64,000 nt of DNA, taken from NCBI GenBank assembly GCA_902779455.1, contig CACZBS010000008.1:1-64000 (forward strand), read 5' to 3'. The translations under genes and the position numbers were made by a program. Under the pieces are notes generated by a model that saw only the letters and a program-made list of their open reading frames with translations, did not search any database and had not been told where the DNA came from. Within the stretch, counting starts at the first letter, position 1. Each line of letters opens with the position of its first letter. Below, piece by piece: positions 44,446 to 53,852 of this stretch. This DNA comes from an uncultured Prevotellaceae bacterium. Its GTDB lineage: Bacteria > Bacteroidota > Bacteroidia > Bacteroidales > Bacteroidaceae.

Positions 44446-47400
44446 TATTCTGATTCGTTATCACTTAAGACTTCAATAGTTTGCGACTTCGTCAGTCCGC
44501 GATATTCTGGCGAGTAGGCACACTCGACGACGCACGTGCCTGTCTCGTAGGTTCCGGGGCGGTCTACGTAGTATTCTGTCTCAATGACATGCTTGCCCTT
44601 AGGCATGATGTCAAAATAGTAGTTGGTGGTGCAGTCGCGCGGCGTCGTGTAGTAACCATAGCGATAGCCGCTGAGCTGGTTGACAGGCTCCAGACAGGCA
44701 GCACGCTTGTCGATGACCTGCACGAAGTCGTAGTCGCGGTCGGCTTGGATGGTGATGCGCACACGGACGCGGTCGCCGACCTTCAGGTGAGAGGCCTTGT
44801 CGCCGACGATCAGTTCGCGCTTGACGCTGATGCCGCTCTTCTGGTCTGCTATGTCAGACGTGGGTTGCATGAACTGGGCATAGACAGCGCCCCAGCTGGT
44901 ACCCTCGGAGCTCTTCTCTGCCTTGAAGACCTTAGCGCCGTCGGCAGGCATGGTCTGCTTGACATAGCCCACCCCGGCAGTGGCATCGCTGGTGTCGAGC
45001 TCTCGGCCGTCAATAGTGAGCCGTGTCTTGGGCTGTGGTGCCAGGGCTTGTGAATTGCCGTTGAGGAAGGCATAGATAGCATCGACGCTGTTAAGCGGCG
45101 TATCCCAGGCTTGGGTGCGCTTCTCCTGAAGCAGCCAGCGCTGCATCTCCTCGATGGTCTGGGTGTCGCCAGGCGTCAGTCGCTTCAAGGCCTCGATGGC
45201 CGCCACCTGGGTGGGGATGCGATAGTCGCGCCATGAGTAGCCGGCACGCGGCGTGTCGTAGTAGCGGCCCATCTCTTCGGTATAGACAGTGTATTCCTTG
45301 AGGCTCTTGATGTAGGTCTGATTGCCGAGCACCACAGCCGAGAGGGCTTTCTCGAGGATGGACTGTCGCTTGTTCTCCTTCTTCAACAGGTTGCGCAGGT
45401 AGATATTGGCCTCTTCGACCTTGCCAGGCAGCTGGCGTCCGTCGATGGCGGCCATATAGAGCCACTGCAAAGCCTTGAATGAGGGGAACGTCTGGCGATG
45501 ACCTTTCTTCTCCTCTTTCTTCATCTCGGCCACGAGGTCCACGATTTCCTTACCTACGTAGCCTATGGCCTTGTCGAGCATGTTAGCATATTGCTCGTGC
45601 TGTCCCGTCATCTCGTTGAGCCTTACGAGCATCTGAGCCACCTCGATCGTGATCCATGAGGAGCCTCGCATGCCTGGCCACCAGCTCCAGGAGCCGTCAG
45701 GATTCTGCAGCTCTTTCAGCTTGTCGACGGCTGAGCTGAGGCGTTGAGCAATCAGGTTCTCGTCGAAGAATTCGCCAACTTGCTGGCGTTGCTGTTTCTC
45801 AAGCTTGGCCTCGAGCACCCACGGCGTCTCGGCAAGCAACAGTTCCTTCAGCTCCGCATTCTTCTCGAGCTGGGAGTTGAGCGTGCCGACATCGCCTTGC
45901 TCACGCTTCCAAGCCTCAAAGACATGCTTGGCAGCAGGGCTTTGGTCGAGAATATACTTCCCGATGGTGTTGGTATAGAGCGAGGCAGCCTGGCAGACAG
46001 CACAATTGTCGTAGGGATGTCCGATGGTCGAGAGAGCCTGAACCATCAGCCAGACGGGGTTGTTGGTGTACTCTATCGTGAGTTGAGAGTTGAGAGTTGA
46101 GAATTGAGAATTGGGCTGCGCCTTGGGCAGGATTTGTTGCAGGTCAATCTCTTTCGTGCCAGGGCCGTTCTGGGTGAAGGGGATGCTGACGGTGACATGT
46201 TCGTGGCTGGGCAGCACAGGCAGATAGTGCTGCTCGCCGTCGCTGAAGTTGCGACCGCTGACGCTGACTCGGGCAATGAGCAGTGCGGGCCACGACGCCT
46301 GCGGCTGGCAGTCGAAGCTGACGCTGACGGTCGAGTCAGGTTGCAGCATGACGGACTGCGAGCTTTGGCTGACGGGCTTCTCTGTCTCAGGGTCGAGCAG
46401 TTCCAGACGGGCAGTGCCACTGATGGCCTTGTCGCCTGTATTGAAGATACGGGCCTGCAGGACAGCCTTGTCGCCCTGACGGACAAAGCGCGGCATGTTG
46501 GGCTGTATCATGACCTCCTTGCGGGCAACAGCTTCATCCGAGAGCATGCCATGCATCATGTCCGGCGTGTGGGCTACGCCGAGGAAACGCCATGTCGTCA
46601 GGCTCTCGGGCAACGTGAATTTCAGGACGATGTGTCCGTCCTTGTCGGCCACGAGCTGGGGATAGAAGAAGGCCGTCTCCTGAAGGTTTTCGCGCATCTG
46701 GACGGGAGCCTGCTGACCAGCTTCAAAGTCTGCTTCCTCCGTCTCCACTCCGCCTTCATCGGCTGTCTTGCCTGCAGCCCTGGCCATCTGCACCTGAGCG
46801 GGCGCATAGCCAGCGACAATCATCTCATCCTCAGCGACGGCTTCCTCGACCATCACGGCATCATTCATCGCGGCCTTCGACTCGAGAGGCGCCATCGTCT
46901 TATACATGCGCATGGGGCGGAACCGGCTGAACTCATGAGGATAGACATCATGGTCGAACCGGCTCAGTCGCAGGTCGGTGACCATGAGCGAGCCCAGGTG
47001 GTGGTAGCCATGGAGCGTGCCGATGCCGCGTTCGCTGAAGTTCCAGTGAGTGCTGGGCAGGGGCAGACTCTCGTAGGGCACCATGCTCCATGAGAGCGGT
47101 GCCAGCTGGTCGAGGCTCTTGTCGTAGAGCGTGGCCAGGAGCTGGGCGTCGGCCGGCGATCCGTCAGGATTCTGCGCCGTGAGCGTCCATTCCTCCTGCT
47201 GCCCGGGCTCCAGACGATTGCGGAAGGTCTGCCACGTGAGCTTCAGGTTCTTGTCGGGCGTGGGCCGCTTGATGGTGGTGTTGTGTATGTAGGCCTTGCC
47301 GTTCTTGACCCAGGCAAAGGTGAGCAGCAGTCCGCCGCCCATCGACTCGTCGTAGGTGAACTTGCGGTTGAGCAGCTCGTTGCTGCGCTCGACGGAGCCA

Positions 47401-49985
47401 CTCTCAACGATGCGCTCGCCAGCGAAGATGCTGTAGACGATATGCACGTTCTTGTCGCTCGAGCCCACCTGAACGGTGACTGGCGAGCCGTCGTTCGGGA
47501 ACTGCTGAGCCGAGGCGAAGAACCAATCGTCGGTCTCTGCCGCGGGCCGCTTGTCGTCGAGCGAGAAGACGGTGAACTGCTGCTCGAGCGAGTCGTTCTC
47601 GCAGACGGCATAGAGGGTGTGGCGTCCGCTCTTCATCTGAGGAATGGTGAAGACGGTGTTCGACTTCTGCTCCATCCATTTGCCGTTGTCGAAGCGATAG
47701 CGCACGACGGCCTCAAGGTCGATGCCGGCGACATTGAGCCGATGGAAGGCCATCTTCGTGTCCTGCTCGGCAAGCACCTTCTCGGGCATCGTGGCCGTCA
47801 GCGCGGTCTTGCGGTTGCCCAGAGGTAGCGAGAGTGTGGCGGGATGCGTCTCGCCGGCCTGGTCAGTGACGTCGGCCGTGACGACGAAGATATAGAACAT
47901 CGTATATTTGCTCTTGGGTAGCACCATCGGCACGTCAACAGTGAAGGAGCCGTCGGCGGCAGTCTTCGTCTCGCCCTCTGCTAGTACATCGTCCGAGCTG
48001 CTTCGGCCATCGTCGTCCCAGCCCCAATAACGGAAATTGCTGACCCACCAGAAGGCACGTTTGCGCTCCACTTTATATTTTACGCGCGCACCTTGCACGG
48101 GCACGCCTGCATACGAACGGGCCACGCCTCGAGCCACGACGGTGTCGCCGTCCTCATAGTTCTGGCTGACGGGAGGCATCTCGACTTCGAACGACGGGCG
48201 CTTGTATTCCTCCACGCGGAAGTATTGGCTCTTGCCGTTGGCCTTGACGGAGTATTGTCCTGTCAGTCCTTTCACGGGCAGCTGGAACGAGGCGGCGCAC
48301 GTGCCGAAGCGATCCGTCACGGCGTCCTGCTCGCCGACGAGCTGATGGTTGGCGTCGCGCAGTTCGAACTTCACTTTCTTCTCCGCTTCGACAGTGTTCT
48401 GATAGCCCTGCTCAGTCTGATAGAAGACGGCTGCGACGTTGACCGTCTGGCCTGGACGGTAAATCTGGCGGTCGGTATAGATGAAGGTATTGTACACCGT
48501 ACGGTTATTCTCATAGTAGCCGTAGTAGCCATAGGCATTGGCAGGCGGACAGGAATGGTCGTCGGCCGTCGTGACATAGGCCTGCGAGGGGCGCTCGTCC
48601 TTATAGGTGTAGAGCAACTCACCACGCTGGTCGGTGTGCAGCGTCTGGACAGACTTAGGCTTGCGATAGCCCTGATAGGTGGTCAGCTTTATCGTAGCCT
48701 CCTTCAGCGGCTGGCCCGTAGTGGCGTCGACAGCCACGTAGCGCACCTGCTTCCCGGGCAGTCCGAGCACCAGCAGGCGCACATTGCTGACATAATAGAG
48801 CAGTCGGGAGGTCTCGGTCTGTGGCGACGACTCCATCTCTATCATATAGACCCCGGCGGGCAGTCCCTCCATTCGGATGGAGTCATCAAAGAGTTCGTAG
48901 GGCTTCTTGCCGACGTAGGTGCGGGTCTGGGTCATGTGGGGCAGAAGGGTCAGCAGGGGCTTGAGCTTCTTGTAGTCCTCCTGCGACGAGGGGTTCAGCT
49001 CGGTGTCGCCCTTGACTTTGCAGCTGTAGACGCGCATCGTCAGCTGGTTGATGCCGCGCAGGCCTCGCAGCTCGATGGTCTGCGGGCGGTCAGGGATGGT
49101 CAGCTCGCTGAGCTCGGCGTGGAACGTCTGCGACGTCAGGTCGCGCTGGCAGTTGCGCAGCATGTTCATGCGCTGCCACGAGGGCCAGCGATCAGTGGCA
49201 TAGTTGATGTATTGCCATTTCTGCTCGTCGGTGGCATCGGTCATCTGGTCCATGAACTCATAGCGCAGGATGGCGGCCTCGCCGCACTCCTGAAGGTCCT
49301 GATACTGGGCGATGAGCGAGTCGATGCGCTGCAGGTGGGGCGACTTGTTCAGGGGTTGCATCTCTTGCGGCTGCTCCTGACGCAGTTTCTCCACTCCCGT
49401 CAGCAGGGCCGCGCGGCGGTTGCCTGTACGCGTGTAATAATCATGGAGCACGGCGTAGCGGCGCGTCTCGTAGCCGACGACGCTGAGCAGGTCGTCGCCG
49501 AAGATGCGGCTGTCCTGACCGCTGACGACGAAGGGCACGTAGTCTGCCGCCTTCGCTTGGGCCAGCTCTTGCGGCTGGCTGACAGCTTGGTCGTAGTAGG
49601 CTTCTGATATTTTGCTAAAATGGTCGGTATCGAGCTCGCGGTTGTGCTCGTAGACGTAGCCCAGGACAGCACAATAGACAGCCTTGCGGGCGGCGTCTGT
49701 AGCGGCGTCCAGCCTACCCTTCAAGCGGTCGACGGCAGCAGGCAGCGAGTCGGGCGCCACCTGCGACATCGAGCGGGCTTCCTGCAGCTCGGCCTTGAGC
49801 AGCTGGCCCCAAGCCTGCTCGCGCTCCGCCTTCTCTGCAATCTGGCGGAGCAGCTTCTGCTCGGTCTGAGGCAGGTCCTTGTCCTCGGCCTCCTTCACCT
49901 GTCGCCACATGGCGCTAAATGTCTGACTGAATATACTCAAATGCATGGTCAACGCTGTAGCTATGGTCAATAATAATCGTTTCAT
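44445..49985 (-). CDS. Bacterial alpha-2-macroglobulin-like protein without thioester motif
   Basis: 1846 aa. Signal peptide (about 1-20), an N-terminal helical region (to about 300), MG domains with a TDRQIYRPGQTV block typical of MG2 (about 490), the A2M block WRFLGVAHTPDMMHG (about 1140) and an alpha/alpha toroid TED-like region (about 1320-1640). Active A2Ms trap proteases with a CxEQ thioester at the start of the TED. Here the site reads HPYDNCAVCQAASLY, so no thioester can form. Residues about 1291-1302 (NSQFSTLNSQL) come from a heptamer array. First gene of the leftward operon, with its own -7 box. Confidence 0.92.
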   Translation of the reverse strand: MKRLLLTIATALTMHLSIFSQTFSAMWRQVKEAEDKDLPQTEQKLLRQIAEKAEREQAWGQLLKAELQEARSMSQVAPDSLPAAVDRLKGRLDAATDAARKAVYCAVLGYVYEHNRELDTDHFSKISEAYYDQAVSQPQELAQAKAADYVPFVVSGQDSRIFGDDLLSVVGYETRRYAVLHDYYTRTGNRRAALLTGVEKLRQEQPQEMQPLNKSPHLQRIDSLIAQYQDLQECGEAAILRYEFMDQMTDATDEQKWQYINYATDRWPSWQRMNMLRNCQRDLTSQTFHAELSELTIPDRPQTIELRGLRGINQLTMRVYSCKVKGDTELNPSSQEDYKKLKPLLTLLPHMTQTRTYVGKKPYELFDDSIRMEGLPAGVYMIEMESSPQTETSRLLYYVSNVRLLVLGLPGKQVRYVAVDATTGQPLKEATIKLTTYQGYRKPKSVQTLHTDQRGELLYTYKDERPSQAYVTTADDHSCPPANAYGYYGYYENNRTVYNTFIYTDRQIYRPGQTVNVAAVFYQTEQGYQNTVEAEKKVKFELRDANHQLVGEQDAVTDRFGTCAASFQLPVKGLTGQYSVKANGKSQYFRVEEYKRPSFEVEMPPVSQNYEDGDTVVARGVARSYAGVPVQGARVKYKVERKRAFWWVSNFRYWGWDDDGRSSSDDVLAEGETKTAADGSFTVDVPMVLPKSKYTMFYIFVVTADVTDQAGETHPATLSLPLGNRKTALTATMPEKVLAEQDTKMAFHRLNVAGIDLEAVVRYRFDNGKWMEQKSNTVFTIPQMKSGRHTLYAVCENDSLEQQFTVFSLDDKRPAAETDDWFFASAQQFPNDGSPVTVQVGSSDKNVHIVYSIFAGERIVESGSVERSNELLNRKFTYDESMGGGLLLTFAWVKNGKAYIHNTTIKRPTPDKNLKLTWQTFRNRLEPGQQEEWTLTAQNPDGSPADAQLLATLYDKSLDQLAPLSWSMVPYESLPLPSTHWNFSERGIGTLHGYHHLGSLMVTDLRLSRFDHDVYPHEFSRFRPMRMYKTMAPLESKAAMNDAVMVEEAVAEDEMIVAGYAPAQVQMARAAGKTADEGGVETEEADFEAGQQAPVQMRENLQETAFFYPQLVADKDGHIVLKFTLPESLTTWRFLGVAHTPDMMHGMLSDEAVARKEVMIQPNMPRFVRQGDKAVLQARIFNTGDKAISGTARLELLDPETEKPVSQSSQSVMLQPDSTVSVSFDCQPQASWPALLIARVSVSGRNFSDGEQHYLPVLPSHEHVTVSIPFTQNGPGTKEIDLQQILPKAQPNSQFSTLNSQLTIEYTNNPVWLMVQALSTIGHPYDNCAVCQAASLYTNTIGKYILDQSPAAKHVFEAWKREQGDVGTLNSQLEKNAELKELLLAETPWVLEAKLEKQQRQQVGEFFDENLIAQRLSSAVDKLKELQNPDGSWSWWPGMRGSSWITIEVAQMLVRLNEMTGQHEQYANMLDKAIGYVGKEIVDLVAEMKKEEKKGHRQTFPSFKALQWLYMAAIDGRQLPGKVEEANIYLRNLLKKENKRQSILEKALSAVVLGNQTYIKSLKEYTVYTEEMGRYYDTPRAGYSWRDYRIPTQVAAIEALKRLTPGDTQTIEEMQRWLLQEKRTQAWDTPLNSVDAIYAFLNGNSQALAPQPKTRLTIDGRELDTSDATAGVGYVKQTMPADGAKVFKAEKSSEGTSWGAVYAQFMQPTSDIADQKSGISVKRELIVGDKASHLKVGDRVRVRITIQADRDYDFVQVIDKRAACLEPVNQLSGYRYGYYTTPRDCTTNYYFDIMPKGKHVIETEYYVDRPGTYETGTCVVECAYSPEYRGLTKSQTIEVLSDNESE
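46078..46112. repeat. Heptamer mini-array inside the A2M gene
   Basis: Five 7-bp units (GAGAGTT and GAGAATT types), followed by GGGCTGCGCC as beside the fkp array. In frame. Confidence 0.85.
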
Positions 49986-50011
49986 CTTCTCTTGTGGCTT
50001 TAAACATTAGG

Positions 50012-50019
50012 CAAAGTTA
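50012..50019 (-). promoter_or_regulatory. -7 box of the A2M operon
   Basis: TAACTTTG on the minus strand, 27 nt before the A2M ATG. The -33 region is poor. Confidence 0.6.
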
Positions 50020-50140
50020 CACATTATTTCTTATATAGAAGACAATCTCGGGTGTAAAATATGAAAGTTTAACGCATTTCGCGATTGGTTGTCTTACGAC
50101 AAAATGATTCTTAACTTGATGAGAAGGGCATTAAGAAACT

Positions 50141-50225
50141 AAAATCTCAGTGTGACGAATTAAAATCTCAGTGTGATTTTAATAAATCACAGTGTGACGA
50201 AATAAAATCACACTGAGATTTTAAT
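50141..50225. repeat. 21-bp periodic array of small palindromes (array 3)
   Basis: Units start at 50142, 50163, 50184 and 50205, exactly 21 bp apart. Each contains TCWCASTGWGA, the last in inverted form. Units 2 and 4 make a perfect 15-bp inverted repeat (50162-50176 with 50208-50222). Confidence 0.85.
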
Positions 50226-50256
50226 TATTAGCACCGTTTGACGGACAAACTTGCGG

Positions 50257-50290
50257 TGCCAATATGACATTTTGGGATGTCAAAATGGCA
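50257..50290. promoter_or_regulatory. Inverted repeat upstream of clpB, candidate stress operator
   Basis: TGCCAATATGACA and TGTCAAAATGGCA form 13-bp arms with two mismatches around 8 nt. This is not the CIRCE sequence. Location 69 bp before the clpB ATG suggests control of clpB. Confidence 0.5.
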
Positions 50291-50358
50291 TTTTTTGAGA
50301 TTCGGGCACGGCTTTTGTGCTACGTCAGTCAGAAATAAAAAGAAAGGAGACAAAGATT

Positions 50359-52884
50359 ATGACACTCGACAAGTTTACTATCAAAGCACAGGAGGCGGTG
50401 CAGCAGGCAGTGCTCACGGCGCGGCAGAACGGCCAGCAGTCGATAGAGCCCGTACACCTGATGCTCGCCCTGATGGACAAGGCGCAGGACGTCACGACGT
50501 TCATCTTTCAGAAATTGGGCATCAACGCCCAGCAGATTGAGACGCTATGCCGACAGGAGATGCAGCACATGGCGCGCGTGGAGGGCGGCGAGCCCTACCT
50601 CTCGAACGACTCGAACAAGGTGCTCACCAAGGCTGTGGACCTGAGCCGCGAGCTGGGCGACGAGTTCGTCTCGTGCGAACCCATACTATTAGCGCTGCTC
50701 ATGGTGAACTCAACCGTCAGCCGCATGCTGAAGGATGCCGGCGCGACGGAGCGCGACATGCGACAGGCCATCCTCGAGCTGCGCCGCGGACAGAAGGTGC
50801 AGTCGCAGAGCGGCGACGAGAACTTCCAGGCCCTGGAGAAGTATGCCAAGAACCTGGTGGAGCTGGCCCGCGCGGGCAAGCTCGACCCTGTCATTGGCCG
50901 CGACGACGAGATACGCCGTCTGCTGCAGATTCTTTCGCGAAGGACGAAGAACAACCCCATCCTGATCGGTGAGCCGGGCACAGGCAAAACGGCCATCGTG
51001 GAGGGACTGGCAGGACGAATCGTGCGCGGCGACGTGCCTGAGAACCTGAAGGACAAGCAGGTGTGGTCGCTCGACATGGGTGCCCTGGTGGCCGGTGCTA
51101 AATATAAGGGTGAATTTGAGGAGCGGCTGAAGGGCGTCATCAACGAGGTGACGCAGGCCGATGGCCGCATCGTCCTCTTCATCGATGAGATTCACACGCT
51201 GGTAGGCGCCGGCGGCGGCGAGGGCGCCATGGATGCCGCTAACATCCTGAAGCCGGCGTTGGCCCGCGGTGAGCTGAGGGCCATCGGCGCTACGACGCTG
51301 AACGAATATCAGAAGTATTTCGAGAAGGACAAGGCCCTGGAGCGCCGATTCCAGACCGTCATGGTCGACGAGCCTGATGAGCTCTCGGCCATCTCGATCC
51401 TGCGCGGACTGAAGGAGCGCTACGAGAACCACCACAAGGTGCGCATACAGGACGATGCCTGCATCGCAGCCGTGAAACTCTCGGAGCGCTACATCACCGA
51501 GCGGTTCCTGCCTGACAAGGCCATCGACCTCATGGACGAGGCGGCCGCCAAGCTGCGCATGGAGCGCGACTCGGTGCCCGAGGAGCTCGACGAGATCATC
51601 CGCCGACGCGCCCAGCTCGAGATTGAGCGCGAGAGCATCCGCCGTGAGATCAGTGTGCCCGGCGATTCCGTCGCCGGGGAAAAACTGAGCCAGATGGACA
51701 AGCAGATAGCCGAGCTGCGCGAGCAGGAGGCCCAGATGCGCGCCAAGTGGGAAAGCGAGAAGACGCTGTCGAACCGCTTCCAGCAGAAGAAGGAGCAGAT
51801 GGAACAGCTCGGCTTCGAGGCTGAGCGCGCCGAGCGCGAAGGCGACTACGGGCGCGTGGCCGAGATCCGCTACGGCCAGATGCAGAGTCTGCAGCAAGAG
51901 CTGAACGACCTGCAAAAGCAGATGGATGCCTCGCCCACAGGCGGGATGAGCGGACTGGCCGTGACGGCCGACGACATCGCTGAGGTCGTCTCACGCTGGA
52001 CGGGCATACCCGTCAGCCGTATGATGCAGAGCGAGCGTGAGAAGCTGCTCCACCTGGAGGAGGAGCTCCACAAGCGCGTCATCGGTCAGGAGGAGGCAAT
52101 TACGGCCGTCGCAGACGCCGTGCGCCGCTCGCGTGCCGGTCTGCAGGACCCGAAGCGCCCTATCGCCTCGTTCATCTTCATGGGCACGACGGGCGTCGGC
52201 AAGACGGAACTGGCGAAGGCCTTGGCCGAATACCTGTTCAACGACGAGTCGATGATGACACGTATCGACATGTCGGAGTATCAGGAGAAGCACACCGTCT
52301 CGCGACTCATCGGAGCACCTCCGGGCTACGTCGGCTACGACGAGGGCGGCCAGCTGACGGAGGCCGTCAGGCGCAAGCCCTACAGCGTCGTGCTCTTCGA
52401 TGAGATCGAGAAGGCTCACCCCGACGTCTTCAACATCCTGTTGCAGGTGCTGGATGATGGTCGTCTGACTGATAATAAGGGTCGCACGGCCGACTTCAAG
52501 AACACCATCATCATCATGACCTCGAACGCCTCGCGCGAACAGTTGCGCATGGTGATGCGGCCCGAGTTCCTCAACCGCATCGACGAGATCATCACCTTCC
52601 AGCAGCTCTCCGAGCAGGAGATCGAGCAGGTCGTCCGCCTGCAGCTGGGCCGCGTCCAGAAGATGCTGGAGCCGCAGGGCTTCCGCCTCGAAGTGAGCGA
52701 CCACGCCGTGCGCTGGCTGGCCCATGAGGGCTACGACCCCGACATGGGTGCCCGTCCGGTGAAGCGTGCCATCCAGCAGCACCTGCTGAATGCGCTTTCC
52801 AAGAAGTTGCTGGCCGGCGAGGTCAGTCAGGAACGCCCCATCCAGGTCGACGAGTTCGGCGACGGACTGGTGTTCCGCAACTGA
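50359..52884 (+). CDS. clpB: ATP-dependent disaggregase ClpB
   Basis: 841 aa from [18 protein letters not shown] lies 9 nt upstream, and the open frame further left is not conserved. N-domain (to about 145), first AAA+ with GEPGTGKT (about 203), the coiled-coil M-domain (about 400-520), then second AAA+ with GTTGVGKT (about 611). It rescues aggregated proteins with DnaK. The middle domain identifies ClpB rather than ClpA/C. Single gene ending at a large inverted repeat. Confidence 0.97.
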   Translation: MTLDKFTIKAQEAVQQAVLTARQNGQQSIEPVHLMLALMDKAQDVTTFIFQKLGINAQQIETLCRQEMQHMARVEGGEPYLSNDSNKVLTKAVDLSRELGDEFVSCEPILLALLMVNSTVSRMLKDAGATERDMRQAILELRRGQKVQSQSGDENFQALEKYAKNLVELARAGKLDPVIGRDDEIRRLLQILSRRTKNNPILIGEPGTGKTAIVEGLAGRIVRGDVPENLKDKQVWSLDMGALVAGAKYKGEFEERLKGVINEVTQADGRIVLFIDEIHTLVGAGGGEGAMDAANILKPALARGELRAIGATTLNEYQKYFEKDKALERRFQTVMVDEPDELSAISILRGLKERYENHHKVRIQDDACIAAVKLSERYITERFLPDKAIDLMDEAAAKLRMERDSVPEELDEIIRRRAQLEIERESIRREISVPGDSVAGEKLSQMDKQIAELREQEAQMRAKWESEKTLSNRFQQKKEQMEQLGFEAERAEREGDYGRVAEIRYGQMQSLQQELNDLQKQMDASPTGGMSGLAVTADDIAEVVSRWTGIPVSRMMQSEREKLLHLEEELHKRVIGQEEAITAVADAVRRSRAGLQDPKRPIASFIFMGTTGVGKTELAKALAEYLFNDESMMTRIDMSEYQEKHTVSRLIGAPPGYVGYDEGGQLTEAVRRKPYSVVLFDEIEKAHPDVFNILLQVLDDGRLTDNKGRTADFKNTIIIMTSNASREQLRMVMRPEFLNRIDEIITFQQLSEQEIEQVVRLQLGRVQKMLEPQGFRLEVSDHAVRWLAHEGYDPDMGARPVKRAIQQHLLNALSKKLLAGEVSQERPIQVDEFGDGLVFRN

Positions 52885-52919
52885 CGAAGAACAGACCGTT
52901 AAATACGATTATTTTAAAA

Positions 52920-52986
52920 CCACGAATTTCACGAATTAAACGAATTTATGCAAGTGCTTAATTCGTTTAATTCGTGAAATTCGTGG
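52920..52986. terminator. 27-bp perfect inverted repeat between clpB and nagB
   Basis: Arms 52920-52946 and 52960-52986 with a 13-nt loop. Each arm is built of 9-bp CACGAATTT-like units. TCTTTTT follows on the plus strand and AAAAT-rich DNA on the other side, so it can end both converging genes. Confidence 0.8.
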
Positions 52987-53026
52987 TCTTTTTAATTCGT
53001 TAAGTTCGTGGTTTATAAGCCAAGCA

Positions 53027-53821
53027 TCAGAGCAGGTTGTTGCGCTCGATGTCCTTGAAGTAGCGGTAGGTGCCGACCTTCAGCTCATCGCAAGCGGCGT
53101 CGTCGCAGACGATGATGCCGTGCTGGTGCATCTGCAGGGCCGAGATGGTCCACATGTGGTTGACCGAGCCCTCGACGGCGGCCTGCAGGGCGCGGCACTT
53201 GGCGTGGCCATTGACCAGGATCATCACCTCGCGGGCGGCCATGACGGTGCCTACGCCGACGGTCAGGGCCGTCTTGGGTACCTTGTTGATGTCGTTCTCG
53301 AAGAAGCGCGAGTTGGCGATGATGGTGTCGGTGGTCAGCGTCTTCTGTCGGGTGCGGCTGGTGAGGCTGGAGCCCGGCTCGTTGAAGGCGATGTGTCCAT
53401 CGGGGCCGATACCTCCGAGGAAGAGGTCGATGCCGCCGGCCTCCTCGATCATCTGCTCGTAGTGGGCGCACTCGGCAGCCAGATCGGGGGCGTTACCATT
53501 GAGGATGTGGATATTCTCACGCGGGCAGTCGATGTGGTTGAAAAGGTTGGTGAACATGAAGGAATGATAGCTCTCGGGATGGTCCTCTGGCAGTCCGACA
53601 TACTCGTCCATGTTGAACGTCAGCACGTTCTTGAACGAGACGCGGCCTTCCTCGTAGGCTTTCACCAGGGCACGGTACATGCCGATGGGCGACGAGCCAG
53701 TGGGGAGTCCGAGCACGAAGGGTTTCTCTTTAGTGGGCTTAGCGGCGTTAATGCGCTCAATAACGTGGTTGGCAGCCCATTGCGACATCAAGTCGTAGTT
53801 CGGTTCAATAATAAGTCTCAT
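53027..53821 (-). CDS. nagB: Glucosamine-6-phosphate deaminase
   Basis: 264 aa, standard length. GLPTGSSP (38-45) binds the sugar phosphate, NMDEYVGL (70-77) carries catalytic D72, and [17 protein letters not shown] completes the active site. It turns GlcN-6-P into fructose-6-P and ammonia, linking amino-sugar use (for example by GH20 products) to glycolysis. It follows the M6 protease gene by 31 bp. Confidence 0.97.
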   Translation of the reverse strand: MRLIIEPNYDLMSQWAANHVIERINAAKPTKEKPFVLGLPTGSSPIGMYRALVKAYEEGRVSFKNVLTFNMDEYVGLPEDHPESYHSFMFTNLFNHIDCPRENIHILNGNAPDLAAECAHYEQMIEEAGGIDLFLGGIGPDGHIAFNEPGSSLTSRTRQKTLTTDTIIANSRFFENDINKVPKTALTVGVGTVMAAREVMILVNGHAKCRALQAAVEGSVNHMWTISALQMHQHGIIVCDDAACDELKVGTYRYFKDIERNNLL

Positions 53822-53852
53822 AATTGTGTTTTGGAAAATTAAGAATAATATG

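Larger units (their letters stand above)
49986..50358. other. Divergent gap between A2M and clpB
   Basis: 373 bp holding the A2M -7 box (50012-50019), a 21-bp periodic array (50141-50225), a 13-bp inverted repeat (50257-50290) and the clpB leader with Shine-Dalgarno AAAGGAG (50343-50349). No small gene is evident. Confidence 0.7.

Noticed and set aside
48093-49607. 504-codon open frame antisense to the A2M gene
   Set aside because: Shadow frame; Leu/Val/His-rich with no recognisable family.
50280-50330. Sigma-54 type promoter before clpB
   Set aside because: A TGGCA occurs but the GC dinucleotide at the required spacing is missing.
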